Source: an uncultured Mycobacteriaceae bacterium
GTDB taxonomy: Bacteria > Actinomycetota > Actinomycetes > Mycobacteriales > Mycobacteriaceae
Direction: 5' to 3'
Assembly: GCA_902826815.1 (NCBI GenBank)
Contig: CADEGF010000017.1
Coordinates: 43,576-107,575, forward strand
Length of the DNA stretch: 64,000 nt
Below, one piece after another: positions 9,121-16,343 of the stretch (position 1 is the first letter of the stretch; the number at the start of each line of letters is the position of its first letter). The position numbers were made by a program, and so were the translations under genes. A model generated the notes under the pieces. It worked only from the letters and a program-made list of their open reading frames with translations, ran no database searches and was not told the origin of the DNA.

Positions 9121-9834
9121 TTGATCGTCATCAGTCGTGTTTTCGCAGCCGGTGGTGTAATCGCAGCTGCTCTGCTCAGTCCGTTCGTCACGATGCCAGC
9201 GGCGTCAGCCGCGCCGTGCCCGGACGTCGAGCTGGTCTTCGCGCGTGGCACCTTCGAGCCGCCGGGAGTCGGCGGGACAGGACAGGCGTTCGTCGACTCG
9301 CTGCGTTCGAAACTCGGCGACAAGTCCCTCGACGTGTATCCGGTGAACTACCCGGCGTCGCTGGATTTCCAGACGGCCGCCGAAGGTGTCATCGACGCCA
9401 GCAACAAGGTGCAGGCCACGGCCGCTGAGTGCCCGAACACGGAGGTCGTTCTCGGCGGCTTCTCGCAGGGCGCCGCCGTCGCCGGATACCTCACCGCTGA
9501 CTCGGTACCCGCCGGCTTCCAGATGCCCGCGGGCCTGGCCGGGCCGATGCCGCCATCGGTCGCCGACCACGTCGCCGCGGTCGCACTGTTCGGCAAACCC
9601 TCGAGCGGGTTCCTGCAGATGATCGCCAACACCGCGCCGCCGATCACCGTCGGACACCTCTACGCGGACAAGACGACGGACCTGTGCATCCCGGAGGACC
9701 CGATCTGCTCCCCGGCAGGCGGCGACAGCAATGCGCACAACCTCTACCCCGCGGACGGCCTGACAGATCAGGCGGCGGACTTCGTCGCGCAGAAGGTCGC
9801 AGCAGCGCCGAAAGCGCAGGACACCGCTAGGTAG
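9121..9834 (+). CDS. secreted cutinase-family serine esterase
   Basis: A 237-residue exported alpha/beta hydrolase of the mycobacterial cutinase-like (Culp/CFP21) family. It starts at a TTG; no better start is present before the signal peptide, which ends near ASAAPC (about residue 31). The nucleophile elbow GGFSQGA places Ser115; Asp193 in PEDPIC and His206 in NAHNLY complete the triad. Cys33/Cys104 and Cys189/Cys196 are the expected two disulfides. Such enzymes hydrolyse acyl esters or polyesters outside the cell. It is monocistronic and converges on the next gene with a 19-base gap. Confidence 0.9.
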   Translation: MIVISRVFAAGGVIAAALLSPFVTMPAASAAPCPDVELVFARGTFEPPGVGGTGQAFVDSLRSKLGDKSLDVYPVNYPASLDFQTAAEGVIDASNKVQATAAECPNTEVVLGGFSQGAAVAGYLTADSVPAGFQMPAGLAGPMPPSVADHVAAVALFGKPSSGFLQMIANTAPPITVGHLYADKTTDLCIPEDPICSPAGGDSNAHNLYPADGLTDQAADFVAQKVAAAPKAQDTAR

Positions 9835-9853
9835 GGTGGCCGCGCGCCCGACT

Positions 9854-10747
9854 TCAACGAGCCGTCCCTTCGACGATGACGCCTGCCGCGGCCTCGATGG
9901 GTTTGACGACGCAGGTGAAGTCGGAGTCCGGGCCCTCGTCGCGCAGAACCGATTCCCACACCCTGCCAACGGCTTCGGTTATCTCGGTCGGCAGGCCCAG
10001 TGCCGCGGCCTCCTCGAGGTACAGCCGCACGTCCTTGACCATCAGCCCGGTCGCGAACCCGTAGTCGAAGGTGCGCGGCAACACGGCGCGAGGGAACTTG
10101 TCCCGGCTGGCATGGGTGCCGCCAGAGCCCGCGTTGAGGACATCGATCATCACCTGCGCATCGAGTCCGGCCTTGACGCCCATCACAACAGCTTCGGCGG
10201 TGGTCGCCAGCGCGGTTGCGGCCAGCATGTTGTTCACCAGCTTCATCGTCTGTGCGGCGCCCGGTTTCTCGCTGACGAAGATCGGCTTGCCGATTGTCTC
10301 TAGTACCGGCTTGACGGTGTCGAAGGTGGCGCGCGGCCCTGACACCATCACCGCAAGGGCGCCCTTCTGCGCACCAGCCACCCCGCCGCTCACCGGGCAG
10401 TCCAGTGCGGCGATTCCGCGGCGGGCCAGCGCTTCTGACACCGTCGCAGCGGTGCGGCTCCCGACAGTGGAGAGGTCGACGAATCTCTGCACTGCGGCCC
10501 CGGCGACAACTCCGTCGGAACCGGTGGCGACGTCGACCGATGCCGCAAGGGAGGGCAAGCTCGCGAGCACCGTATCCACATGGTCTGCAACATCTTTGGG
10601 CGATTTCATCGCCCGCGCTCCCAACTCCACCGCGGCGTCGGTGACGTCGGCTCGCGTATCGCAGACGAAGACCTCATATCCGGCGGCAAGCAGCCTGCGA
10701 ACCATTGGGAAACCCATGCTCCCGAGGCCGACAAAGCCGATCTGCAT
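9854..10747 (-). CDS. 3-hydroxyisobutyrate dehydrogenase-like NAD(P)-dependent oxidoreductase
   Basis: A 297-residue beta-hydroxyacid dehydrogenase. The N-terminal GFVGLGSMGFPM is the dinucleotide-binding loop; the substrate-binding segment is DCPVSGGVAGAQKGAL, and the catalytic Lys lies in KLVNNML. The family also includes tartronate semialdehyde and 6-phosphogluconate-type reductases, so the exact hydroxyacid is open. It follows the carboxymuconolactone decarboxylase-like gene by 6 bases on the same strand, so the two are one operon and may act in degradation of an aromatic or hydroxyacid intermediate. Confidence 0.85.
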   Translation of the reverse strand: MQIGFVGLGSMGFPMVRRLLAAGYEVFVCDTRADVTDAAVELGARAMKSPKDVADHVDTVLASLPSLAASVDVATGSDGVVAGAAVQRFVDLSTVGSRTAATVSEALARRGIAALDCPVSGGVAGAQKGALAVMVSGPRATFDTVKPVLETIGKPIFVSEKPGAAQTMKLVNNMLAATALATTAEAVVMGVKAGLDAQVMIDVLNAGSGGTHASRDKFPRAVLPRTFDYGFATGLMVKDVRLYLEEAAALGLPTEITEAVGRVWESVLRDEGPDSDFTCVVKPIEAAAGVIVEGTAR

Positions 10748-10753
10748 CGCGTT

Positions 10754-11134
10754 TCAGCCCTGGTCCAGGTCGGCGAACACCTCACGGGCCGCACGGAAAC
10801 TGTCCACCGCCGCCGGCGCGCCTGCGTATATCCCGACCTGGAGGAAGATCTCGCGGATCTCCTCACGGGTGACCCCGTTGTTCAGCGCACCCCGCAGATG
10901 GGTGCGAAGCTCATGCGGCCGGTTGAGCACGGAGATCATCGCGAGGTTCAGCATGCTTCGCGTCTTGAGCGGCAGACCGTCACGTCCCCAGACGGCGCCC
11001 CAGCAGTACTCGGTGAGCAGGTCTTGAAGCGGTTGCGAGAACTCGTCGGCGTTTTGCATCGCCGCGGCCACATACTCCTCGCCGAGCACCGCCGTCCGAA
11101 CTTCCATGCCCTTGTCGTATGTGCGCTTGTCCAT
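10754..11134 (-). CDS. carboxymuconolactone decarboxylase family protein
   Basis: A 126-residue alpha-helical protein of the CMD/AhpD superfamily. PcaC-like features are YCWGAVWGRDGLPLKTRSMLNLAMI and LRGALNNGVTREEIREIFLQ. There is no CxxC pair, so it is of the decarboxylase type rather than the AhpD peroxidase type. AAGGAAA lies 7 bases before the ATG. It is the first intact gene of a two-gene operon with the hydroxyacid dehydrogenase. Substrate is probably a lactone or aromatic ring-cleavage product, but not proven by context. Confidence 0.8.
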   Translation of the reverse strand: MDKRTYDKGMEVRTAVLGEEYVAAAMQNADEFSQPLQDLLTEYCWGAVWGRDGLPLKTRSMLNLAMISVLNRPHELRTHLRGALNNGVTREEIREIFLQVGIYAGAPAAVDSFRAAREVFADLDQG

Positions 11135-11146
11135 CGCGATTTCCTT

Positions 11147-11267
11147 TCAGCGAAGGTCGATCAGACGGCGACTGAATTCGGTGAGCGGTGTGCAGCGTGT
11201 CATCGTCGATGTCGGGCACGAGCCTGCCGAGTTCACGCTCGGTCACGGCGATGACGATGTCGTCCGG
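11147..11267 (-). pseudogene. possible C-terminal remnant of a decayed gene
   Basis: Directly before the CMD-family gene, on the same strand, a 121-base open stretch reads PDDIVIAVTERELGRLVPDI and on to TLHTAHR, then changes frame to give EFSRRLIDLR and a TGA that lies 12 bases before the CMD start. The codon use fits coding DNA and the stop is where an operon neighbour would end. Upstream the frame is closed by a TAG at 11268-11270. I cannot name the family. It may instead be chance. Confidence 0.25.
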
Positions 11268-11305
11268 CTATCCAGACCGATTGACGTAGGCGCCGCGCTC
11301 AGGCG

Positions 11306-11539
11306 TTAGAGAAAGTGGGCATTGGATCTGGCGACCGTGTATCCCGCTGAGAAGGTTTTCTCGATCACCTGACACTTGTTGTCGTGCAGACACTCGAGTT
11401 CGAGGACGACGCCGCCGCCTGGGATCGGTCTGCTCTCCAGGACCTTGTAGTGCTGGCAACCACCATCGGCGTCGTAGATGGGGTCACCACAACGGACGTT
11501 CTCGATAGGCACTCGGTCCCCGTCGGGAGTTGAAGACAT
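11306..11539 (-). CDS. small conserved-looking hypothetical protein
   Basis: A 77-residue protein beginning MSSTPDGDRVPIENVRCGDP. The sequence alternates short beta-like segments (HYKVLESRPIPGG, VVLELECLHDNKCQVI) and has four cysteines, with no signal peptide or membrane segment. The composition is more protein-like than the shadow frames around it. It stands alone between the CMD operon and the DUF1905 gene. Function unknown. Confidence 0.45.
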   Translation of the reverse strand: MSSTPDGDRVPIENVRCGDPIYDADGGCQHYKVLESRPIPGGGVVLELECLHDNKCQVIEKTFSAGYTVARSNAHFL

Positions 11540-11608
11540 ATCGACGAGGGTAGGCGGAGCGCGGCGACGTCATGGTGGATTTCGCCTGCAACGCCCTATC
11601 TCCGCGAC

Positions 11609-12040
11609 CTATCCCAGCTTGACGACGATCGCCGCAATCCGACGGGCCCTCGTTTCCGCCGCGTTGGCGCCCTGCACGCCGTCGACGTGCGCCTTGCGGT
11701 TGCTGAAGGACAGCTTCTCCCAGGCCTCCGCCGCCATTGGCGCCGCGTCAAGCGCCGCCCGCAGATCCACGGGCACCTCGACCGTGCGCGGCGCCGTATC
11801 GAGGGTCAGATCGACGTCGATCGCATCGCCCCCCTTGATGCCCGATTCCTGCCTTCTCGCCGCACTGAACGGGATCAGAAATTTGCCACCCATCGGCGCG
11901 ACCGTCGAGCGGTATTCGAAGCCGTTGACGGTAACCGCCACGGGCGGACGCTTACCCGCGCCGAGGGCTTCCACGACATCGGCCGGAACCTCGATGCCGG
12001 TGTTGTTGCCATCCTGGAACATTCGCGTCGAGAACTTCAC
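11609..12040 (-). CDS. DUF1905 / YdeI-OmpD-associated family protein
   Basis: A 143-residue protein. I start it at GTG 12040 (VKFSTRMFQDGNNTGIEVPA), because family members begin with this beta strand; an upstream ATG at 12073 would add eleven unlike residues. The first part is the DUF1905 beta-barrel (NTGIEVPADVVEALGAGKRPPV, then GFEYRST). The C-terminal helices with AWEKLSFSNRKAHVDGV and ETRARRIAAIV match the YdeI/OmpD-associated domain. Members are small cytoplasmic proteins with no settled function. It diverges from the lipase-like gene. Confidence 0.8.
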   Translation of the reverse strand: MKFSTRMFQDGNNTGIEVPADVVEALGAGKRPPVAVTVNGFEYRSTVAPMGGKFLIPFSAARRQESGIKGGDAIDVDLTLDTAPRTVEVPVDLRAALDAAPMAAEAWEKLSFSNRKAHVDGVQGANAAETRARRIAAIVVKLG

Positions 12041-12139
12041 CCTTCCGGCATAGCACAAAAACCAGTGAAACATTCTCAGCCGCTGTGGGTTTGACTCGAC
12101 ACGTGTCGGGGTGTCGGTCGATGGGCGCATACTCGGCTG

Positions 12140-12996
12140 ATGGCCAAGCACAAACTGTTCTGTGTGCCGGGGACCTGGGAAGCGGTGGCGGCGGCAAACG
12201 GCAATCCGGGCGGAATCACGCCAGGCGCCGAGATCGGCATGCTGCGCGGCGTCACCGACCTCCTCAACCGCAACGTGTTCGACATCGTCTATGTGAACTA
12301 TCCGGCCAGCTTCGGCCCGATCCCCGGTGGCGGGGAGGATCTGCTGACCGCTCTCGGCAATCCGTCGTACCTGAAGTCGCGCGATATGGGTGTCGCCGAG
12401 GTGAAGCGTCTGATCTCCGAGCACCGGGGCTCGTTCGGCCTGCTCGGGTACAGCCAGGGTGGCGCGGTGGTCTCGCTGGTCGGACGGGAACTGGTGTCCG
12501 GATCACTGACATCGAGACAACGCGACTGCCGATGGCTGCACGCCGTCGCCTCACCGCACCGCGGGCGGGGCAGGACGTTCCATCTCGGAAACCAATTGGC
12601 GTACGAGGGCATCCCGGGGACAACATCGTCAACTCCGGAACCATCGACTGGTTCGACTACTGCCTGCCAGGGGACATCTACGGCAACGCGGACATCCGCG
12701 GCACCTATCTGAAGCAGGGCTACGACCTCGTCACGCCGCTTTCGCTGATGGACCCCTTCGCGATGATCGCCCAGATCGCGGCGAACCTCGTCCGCTGGCT
12801 GGAGTCCGGCGAGCTTGGCCCGCTGTCCATCTTCAGGGCCGTGAAGACGGGATTCGACCTCGGTGCCTTCCTGCGCGACAACCCGCACGACAAGTACGGG
12901 GTCGCCGACATCATCCCGGGGTTGACGGCGCTGCGGCACTCCGCGAACCACCTGAACTTCTGGGGCCCGCGGCTTCCCACCACCATCGACGTCTAG
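12140..12996 (+). pseudogene. cutinase/PE-PPE-type alpha/beta hydrolase with a one-base frameshift
   Basis: The gene reads MAKHKLFCVPGTWEAVAAAN and has the nucleophile elbow LLGYSQGGAV, so it belongs to the mycobacterial alpha/beta hydrolases related to cutinases and PE-PPE domain lipases. At the G-run 12616-12619 (CCCGGGGAC) the frame is lost; adding one G restores GIPGDNIVNSGTIDWFDYC and the rest to 12996. The second half keeps normal coding quality, so the change is recent or is a homopolymer sequencing error. No signal peptide is seen. It overlaps the end of the facing SDR gene by 4 bases. Confidence 0.75.
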
Positions 12997-13832
12997 GTCG
13001 CAACGACTCCACGTAGCCCGTCGGCGCCGAAGATCGGCTCGAGCATCGCCGAGTAGTCCGGGCCGCGCCGCACCAGGACGCCGCCGTCGACGTTGATGAC
13101 CTGCCCGGTGATGTAACTGGCGGCATCGCTGAGCAGAAAGAGCGCCGCATTGGCGATGTCTTCGACCTCACCCGCCCTCGGCAACGGCGTTATCGCTGCG
13201 TAGTCGGCACTCAGCTCGGGCGAATTCAGCACCGGCGCAACAAGTTCGGTTCGGATGAGACCCGGCCGGATGCAGTTGACGCGGACCCAGGACGGGCCGA
13301 GTTCGTCAGCGGCCAGCTGCATCAAGTGGTCGATGCCTGCCTTCGACACCCCGTAGGCGCCGAACCATCTGTGCGTATTGCTGGCCGCGATCGACGAGAT
13401 GCCGATGAAGGATCCCCCTCCGCCGCGGACCATCTCCCGCGCGGAGTGTTTCAGCACGTACATGGTGCCGTTGATGTTCAGGTCGACCGTGCGCCGCCAC
13501 GCCTCTGAGTCGATCTGGGTGACGGGGCCGATCGTCTCGCTGCCGCCCGCGCAGTGCACGACGCCGTGCAGCTTGCCTGTCCAGGCGGTCGCCGCGTCGA
13601 CGACCCGGCTGACCTCGTCTTCGTTCGTGACGTCGGCTGGCTCATAGCGCACCCCGCCGCCGTCGCCGACCTGTGGCTTGATCTCCTCGGCGGCCGCGGC
13701 GAGCCTGTCGGCGTTGCGTCCGACGAGCATGACCTTTGCGCCAGCCGCGGCGGCCACGGCCGCCACGCCCTTGCCGATGCCACTGCCACCGCCGGTGACC
13801 AGGACCGTCTTATCCGCCAACGAGAGCTGCAC
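12993..13832 (-). CDS. short-chain dehydrogenase/reductase, candidate KstR-regulated
   Basis: A 279-residue classical SDR with TGGGSGIG, the CAGG segment in place of NNAG, and the active site ISSIAAS...YGVSK with Ser, Tyr and Lys all present. The start is GTG 13832 with GAGGAG 5 bases upstream. A near-consensus KstR box (13853-13866) lies about 20 bases before the start, which suggests a role in steroid or fatty acyl metabolism, for example as a 3-hydroxyacyl-CoA or hydroxysteroid dehydrogenase. It follows an enoyl-CoA hydratase gene on the same strand, which supports a beta-oxidation role. The exact substrate is not known. Confidence 0.85.
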   Translation of the reverse strand: MQLSLADKTVLVTGGGSGIGKGVAAVAAAAGAKVMLVGRNADRLAAAAEEIKPQVGDGGGVRYEPADVTNEDEVSRVVDAATAWTGKLHGVVHCAGGSETIGPVTQIDSEAWRRTVDLNINGTMYVLKHSAREMVRGGGGSFIGISSIAASNTHRWFGAYGVSKAGIDHLMQLAADELGPSWVRVNCIRPGLIRTELVAPVLNSPELSADYAAITPLPRAGEVEDIANAALFLLSDAASYITGQVINVDGGVLVRRGPDYSAMLEPIFGADGLRGVVAT

Positions 13833-13852
13833 CGCTACTCCTCACACAAAAC

Positions 13853-13866
13853 TGGAACACGTTCTC
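13853..13866. promoter_or_regulatory. near-consensus KstR-type operator
   Basis: TGGAACACGTTCTC matches the KstR consensus TnnAACnnGTTnnA at all positions except the last (C for A). The core GAACACGTTC is a perfect palindrome. It lies between the stop of the enoyl-CoA hydratase gene and the start of the SDR, so it would control the SDR in particular. Confidence 0.5.
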
Positions 13867-13884
13867 GTTATGGAACCACGCACG

Positions 13885-14820
13885 TCAAGGGGTGTCACGA
13901 CGCGACGGCGTCGGGGCGCCGAGCGTGCGCCAGTCCGGGACGTCGGGCGGCAGACCGACGGGGTACCTGTTCTCGTTCGCGGCTGCCCAGTGCGCGTGGC
14001 CGAGCTCGTGGATGTGAAACGCGTGGCGCAGCGCTTCGGTGAAGCCCATCGCATCGGCGGCCGCGTTCACCGAGTCCTTCACCAGCAGGGCCGCCATCGT
14101 CGGTCGCTCGGCGATTCGACGTGCGAACTCCAGAGTCTTGTCCTCCAGCTGGGCGCGTGGAAAGACCTTGGACACCATGCCGAGACGGTATGCCTCGTCG
14201 GCATCGATCGAATCACCGGTCAGCAGAAGTTCTTTCGCCTTGCGCGCACCGAATTCCCATGGGTGCGCGTAATACTCGACGCCGGGCATACCCATCCGCA
14301 CCGCCACTACGTCACTGAACTTCGCATCGTCGGCGGCCACGATCAGATCGCACGCCCAGATCAGCATCAGGCCTGCGGAGATGGCGTTGCCCTGCACCTG
14401 CGCGATGGTGATCTTGCGCAGATCGCGCCACCTGCGCGTGTTCTCGAAGAAGTAGTGCCACTCCTGCAGATAGGTTCTCTCGGCGATACTGCTCATGTTC
14501 GAACCGTGCGTGCGAAACGTCGGATGCTGGGCGGGGCCCGGCTTGCGCTCGAGAAGCGCCTCCTCCGAACCGAGGTCGTGGCCCGCGGAGAAGTTCTTCC
14601 CGCGGCCGGCGAGGATCACCACCCGCACGTTGTCGTCCGCTTCGGCCCGGCCGAACGCCTCGTCCAACTGGACGAGAAGCGTGCGTGACTGCGCATTCTG
14701 CGCTCCTGGCCTGTTGAGCCAGATGCGGGCGATGCGGCCCTCGTCCAAGGTCTCGTAGGTCACCTGCGGGGCCGGCTCGTGCGGAACCGATTCGGCGTTG
14801 ATCTCCTGCGGGCTAGCCAC
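13885..14820 (-). CDS. enoyl-CoA hydratase/isomerase family protein
   Basis: A 311-residue crotonase-fold protein. I use GTG 14820 (VASPQEINAE), which has GAGG 8 bases upstream, rather than GTG 14829. The oxyanion-hole segments are GRGKNFSAGHDLGSEE and QGNAISAGLMLIWACD; the active-site region around the second has no clear Glu/Glu pair of classical hydratases, so an isomerase or other crotonase role is possible. It is longer than usual by about 40 residues in a loop after the first motif (KPGPAQHPTFRTHG). It lies upstream of the SDR on the same strand. Likely in degradation of a steroid or branched acyl-CoA, by context only. Confidence 0.8.
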   Translation of the reverse strand: MASPQEINAESVPHEPAPQVTYETLDEGRIARIWLNRPGAQNAQSRTLLVQLDEAFGRAEADDNVRVVILAGRGKNFSAGHDLGSEEALLERKPGPAQHPTFRTHGSNMSSIAERTYLQEWHYFFENTRRWRDLRKITIAQVQGNAISAGLMLIWACDLIVAADDAKFSDVVAVRMGMPGVEYYAHPWEFGARKAKELLLTGDSIDADEAYRLGMVSKVFPRAQLEDKTLEFARRIAERPTMAALLVKDSVNAAADAMGFTEALRHAFHIHELGHAHWAAANENRYPVGLPPDVPDWRTLGAPTPSRRDTP

Positions 14821-14955
14821 CGTACACACCTCGTTACGTTCGACGCGTCAGATGTAATGCACACTACTTCTCCTGCCCTGGCATTCACCCGGCGGGATCA
14901 GCCACGGTTGCCAGCCCCGGCACAGCAACCTACCAGATACCTCACAGATATGGCA

Positions 14956-14976
14956 CGAGCGAACCATATTCGCTCG
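14956..14976. repeat. inverted repeat in the intergenic region
   Basis: CGAGCGAA and TTCGCTCG form an 8-base inverted repeat around a 5-base centre, in the 323-base gap (14821-15143) between the divergent enoyl-CoA hydratase and secreted peptide genes. It is not placed as a terminator for either, so it may be an operator. I see nothing else clear in that gap. Confidence 0.35.
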
Positions 14977-15143
14977 CTATCAGCCAGTGCTTCTCGGTGG
15001 ACGAGAGTACGATTTCGATAGCATATGCCCAGTCCGGCGACAACTTCGGACGATGCATAGGCAGGGAATCGGATGACGGCAGTCAGTTGGCTGACAGTCT
15101 GAAATCGCTTCTCGGATGACACGGCCAGCAAACTAGAGAAAGC

Positions 15144-15506
15144 GTGATGATGGCGACCTTCCACCTTCCAATTCGACGACTGATCCTTGCGGGGGGATTC
15201 GCTGTCGCGATCGCTGCTGCTCCTGCGGTCGCAATGTTCGCCGTTTCGACCTCCGTCGGCTCGGCGCCGTCGATTTCGGCCTGCGCAGGCGGCGAAACCG
15301 AGGACCAATTCACCAATATCTGCGTGCCCGACATCGTGCCGAACTCACCCGATTTCAGCAGTACCGCCCCCGTCGGCGGGCTGCCCGAAGTCAGCGGCAT
15401 CCCGTGCACCGGCCACAACTCCGGCGAGTGCATCGGGCTGGGCGAGGAAGAGAACGCCGCGGGCCCGATCGCTGTGCCGCATTCGTCGGTCAGCTCTAGC
15501 CCGTAG
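15144..15506 (+). CDS. small secreted four-cysteine protein, paralogue B
   Basis: A 120-residue exported protein, second copy of the family seen at 335-697. GTG 15144, ATG 15147 and ATG 15150 are all in frame; by comparison with copy C the start at 15150 (MATFHLP) is the most likely. A signal peptide (IRRLILAGGFAVAIAAAPAV) precedes a mature region with CAGGE, ICVP, PCTGHNSG and ECIGL and the tail SSVSSSP. The leader AGAAAGCGTGATGATGGCGACC-like region is almost the same as that of copy C, so the two are a recent tandem duplication that kept the translation signals. Function unknown. Confidence 0.8.
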   Translation: MMMATFHLPIRRLILAGGFAVAIAAAPAVAMFAVSTSVGSAPSISACAGGETEDQFTNICVPDIVPNSPDFSSTAPVGGLPEVSGIPCTGHNSGECIGLGEEENAAGPIAVPHSSVSSSP

Positions 15507-15562
15507 AAAGCACATCTTTGACCGGCTGATCCGCCAAAACGGCGTGCCCCAGCCGGAAAACG

Positions 15563-15596
15563 CAGGGCCGGACACGTTTCTTCGTGTCCGGCCCTG
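15563..15596 (+). terminator. strong hairpin terminator-like element
   Basis: CAGGGCCGGACACG pairs perfectly with CGTGTCCGGCCCTG around the loop TTTCTT, a 14-base stem. It lies 57 bases after the stop of paralogue B and before paralogue C. There is no long U-tract after it, as is common for mycobacterial terminators. Confidence 0.7.
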
Positions 15597-15744
15597 TGCT
15601 TTGCAGCCTTACTTTGTCCGCTTGGCCTGCAGAAATCGCCGTAGTGATATTGACAGGAAACTTTGCGAACGCATGCAGATTCCGTTCAGTTTCCATACAA
15701 TCGCCCCGACGAGACCTTTTAGGGAATCTACAGAAAGCGTGACG

Positions 15745-16140
15745 ATGGCGACCATGAAGTTCCCAGCACGACGGATGATCATTGCCGGTGGATTCGCCGT
15801 CGCAGTAGCGGCAGCCCCGGCGATCGCCTTCGTCGCGACACCTGCACCCGCGGCCACGCCGCTGGCCCAGTGCCCTGGCGGCGAGGAGCACGACCTGTAC
15901 ACGTCCCTCTGCGTTCCGCACCTGGTGCCCAATGCGGGTGCGCCGTATTCGGCGATCGGCGGCAACCCCGACCTGGCCGCGGTGAACCTGCCCGGCGGCG
16001 GCGGCGCCATCCCATGCACCGGCCACAACTCGGGCCAGTGCATCGGCCTGTCAGAGGAGCAACAGGTCCCCGTGGTGACGCCTGAGTCGTCAGTCGGCAG
16101 CAGCCCGACGGTCACCGGATCCACCGGCACCATCGGCTGA
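15745..16140 (+). CDS. small secreted four-cysteine protein, paralogue C
   Basis: A 131-residue exported protein. ATG 15745 (MATMKFPARR) is chosen; a GTG two codons earlier is also possible. The signal peptide runs to about AAPAIAFVATPAPA. The mature part has QCPGGE, LCVP, IPCTGHNSG and QCIGL, as in copies A and B, but with a glycine-rich insert (NLPGGGGA) before the third cysteine and a longer C-terminal tail after SSVGSSP. It follows copy B after a terminator hairpin, and TACAAT at 15696-15701 could be its own -10 box. Function unknown. Confidence 0.8.
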   Translation: MATMKFPARRMIIAGGFAVAVAAAPAIAFVATPAPAATPLAQCPGGEEHDLYTSLCVPHLVPNAGAPYSAIGGNPDLAAVNLPGGGGAIPCTGHNSGQCIGLSEEQQVPVVTPESSVGSSPTVTGSTGTIG

Positions 16141-16178
16141 TCGGTCCGCCGGGGCCCCGGCGGATATATGGTGGTGTC

Positions 16179-16343
16179 ATGCCTGCAAAATCTGACCCCG
16201 CCGAGCTCGGCGACGTCGAGCCCCTAGCCGACAGCACCGCCCGCCAGGCCAGGCGCGTCGTCGCCGCCTACGCGACCGACGCAGACGAATGCCGCGTCTT
16301 CCTGTCGATGCTGGGTATTGGACCGGCAAAACAAGAGGCTTAG
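16179..16343 (+). CDS. 54-residue conserved-type protein directly upstream of otsA
   Basis: A short gene from ATG 16179 to TAG 16343, immediately followed by the GTG of otsA with no gap. It begins MPAKSDPAELGDVEPL and contains TARQARRVVAAYATDADECRVFLSMLGI. M. tuberculosis has, from memory, a small gene of about the same size (Rv3489) in the same place before otsA, which supports it being real. The amphipathic helix-rich sequence has no signal peptide or membrane segment. The back-to-back junction suggests coupled translation with trehalose-phosphate synthase. Its function is unknown. Confidence 0.7.
   Translation: MPAKSDPAELGDVEPLADSTARQARRVVAAYATDADECRVFLSMLGIGPAKQEA

Noticed and set aside
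10071-11027. 318-codon plus-strand ORF over the dehydrogenase/CMD pair
   Set aside because: Antisense shadow; Ser/Ala/Thr-rich composition with no motif.
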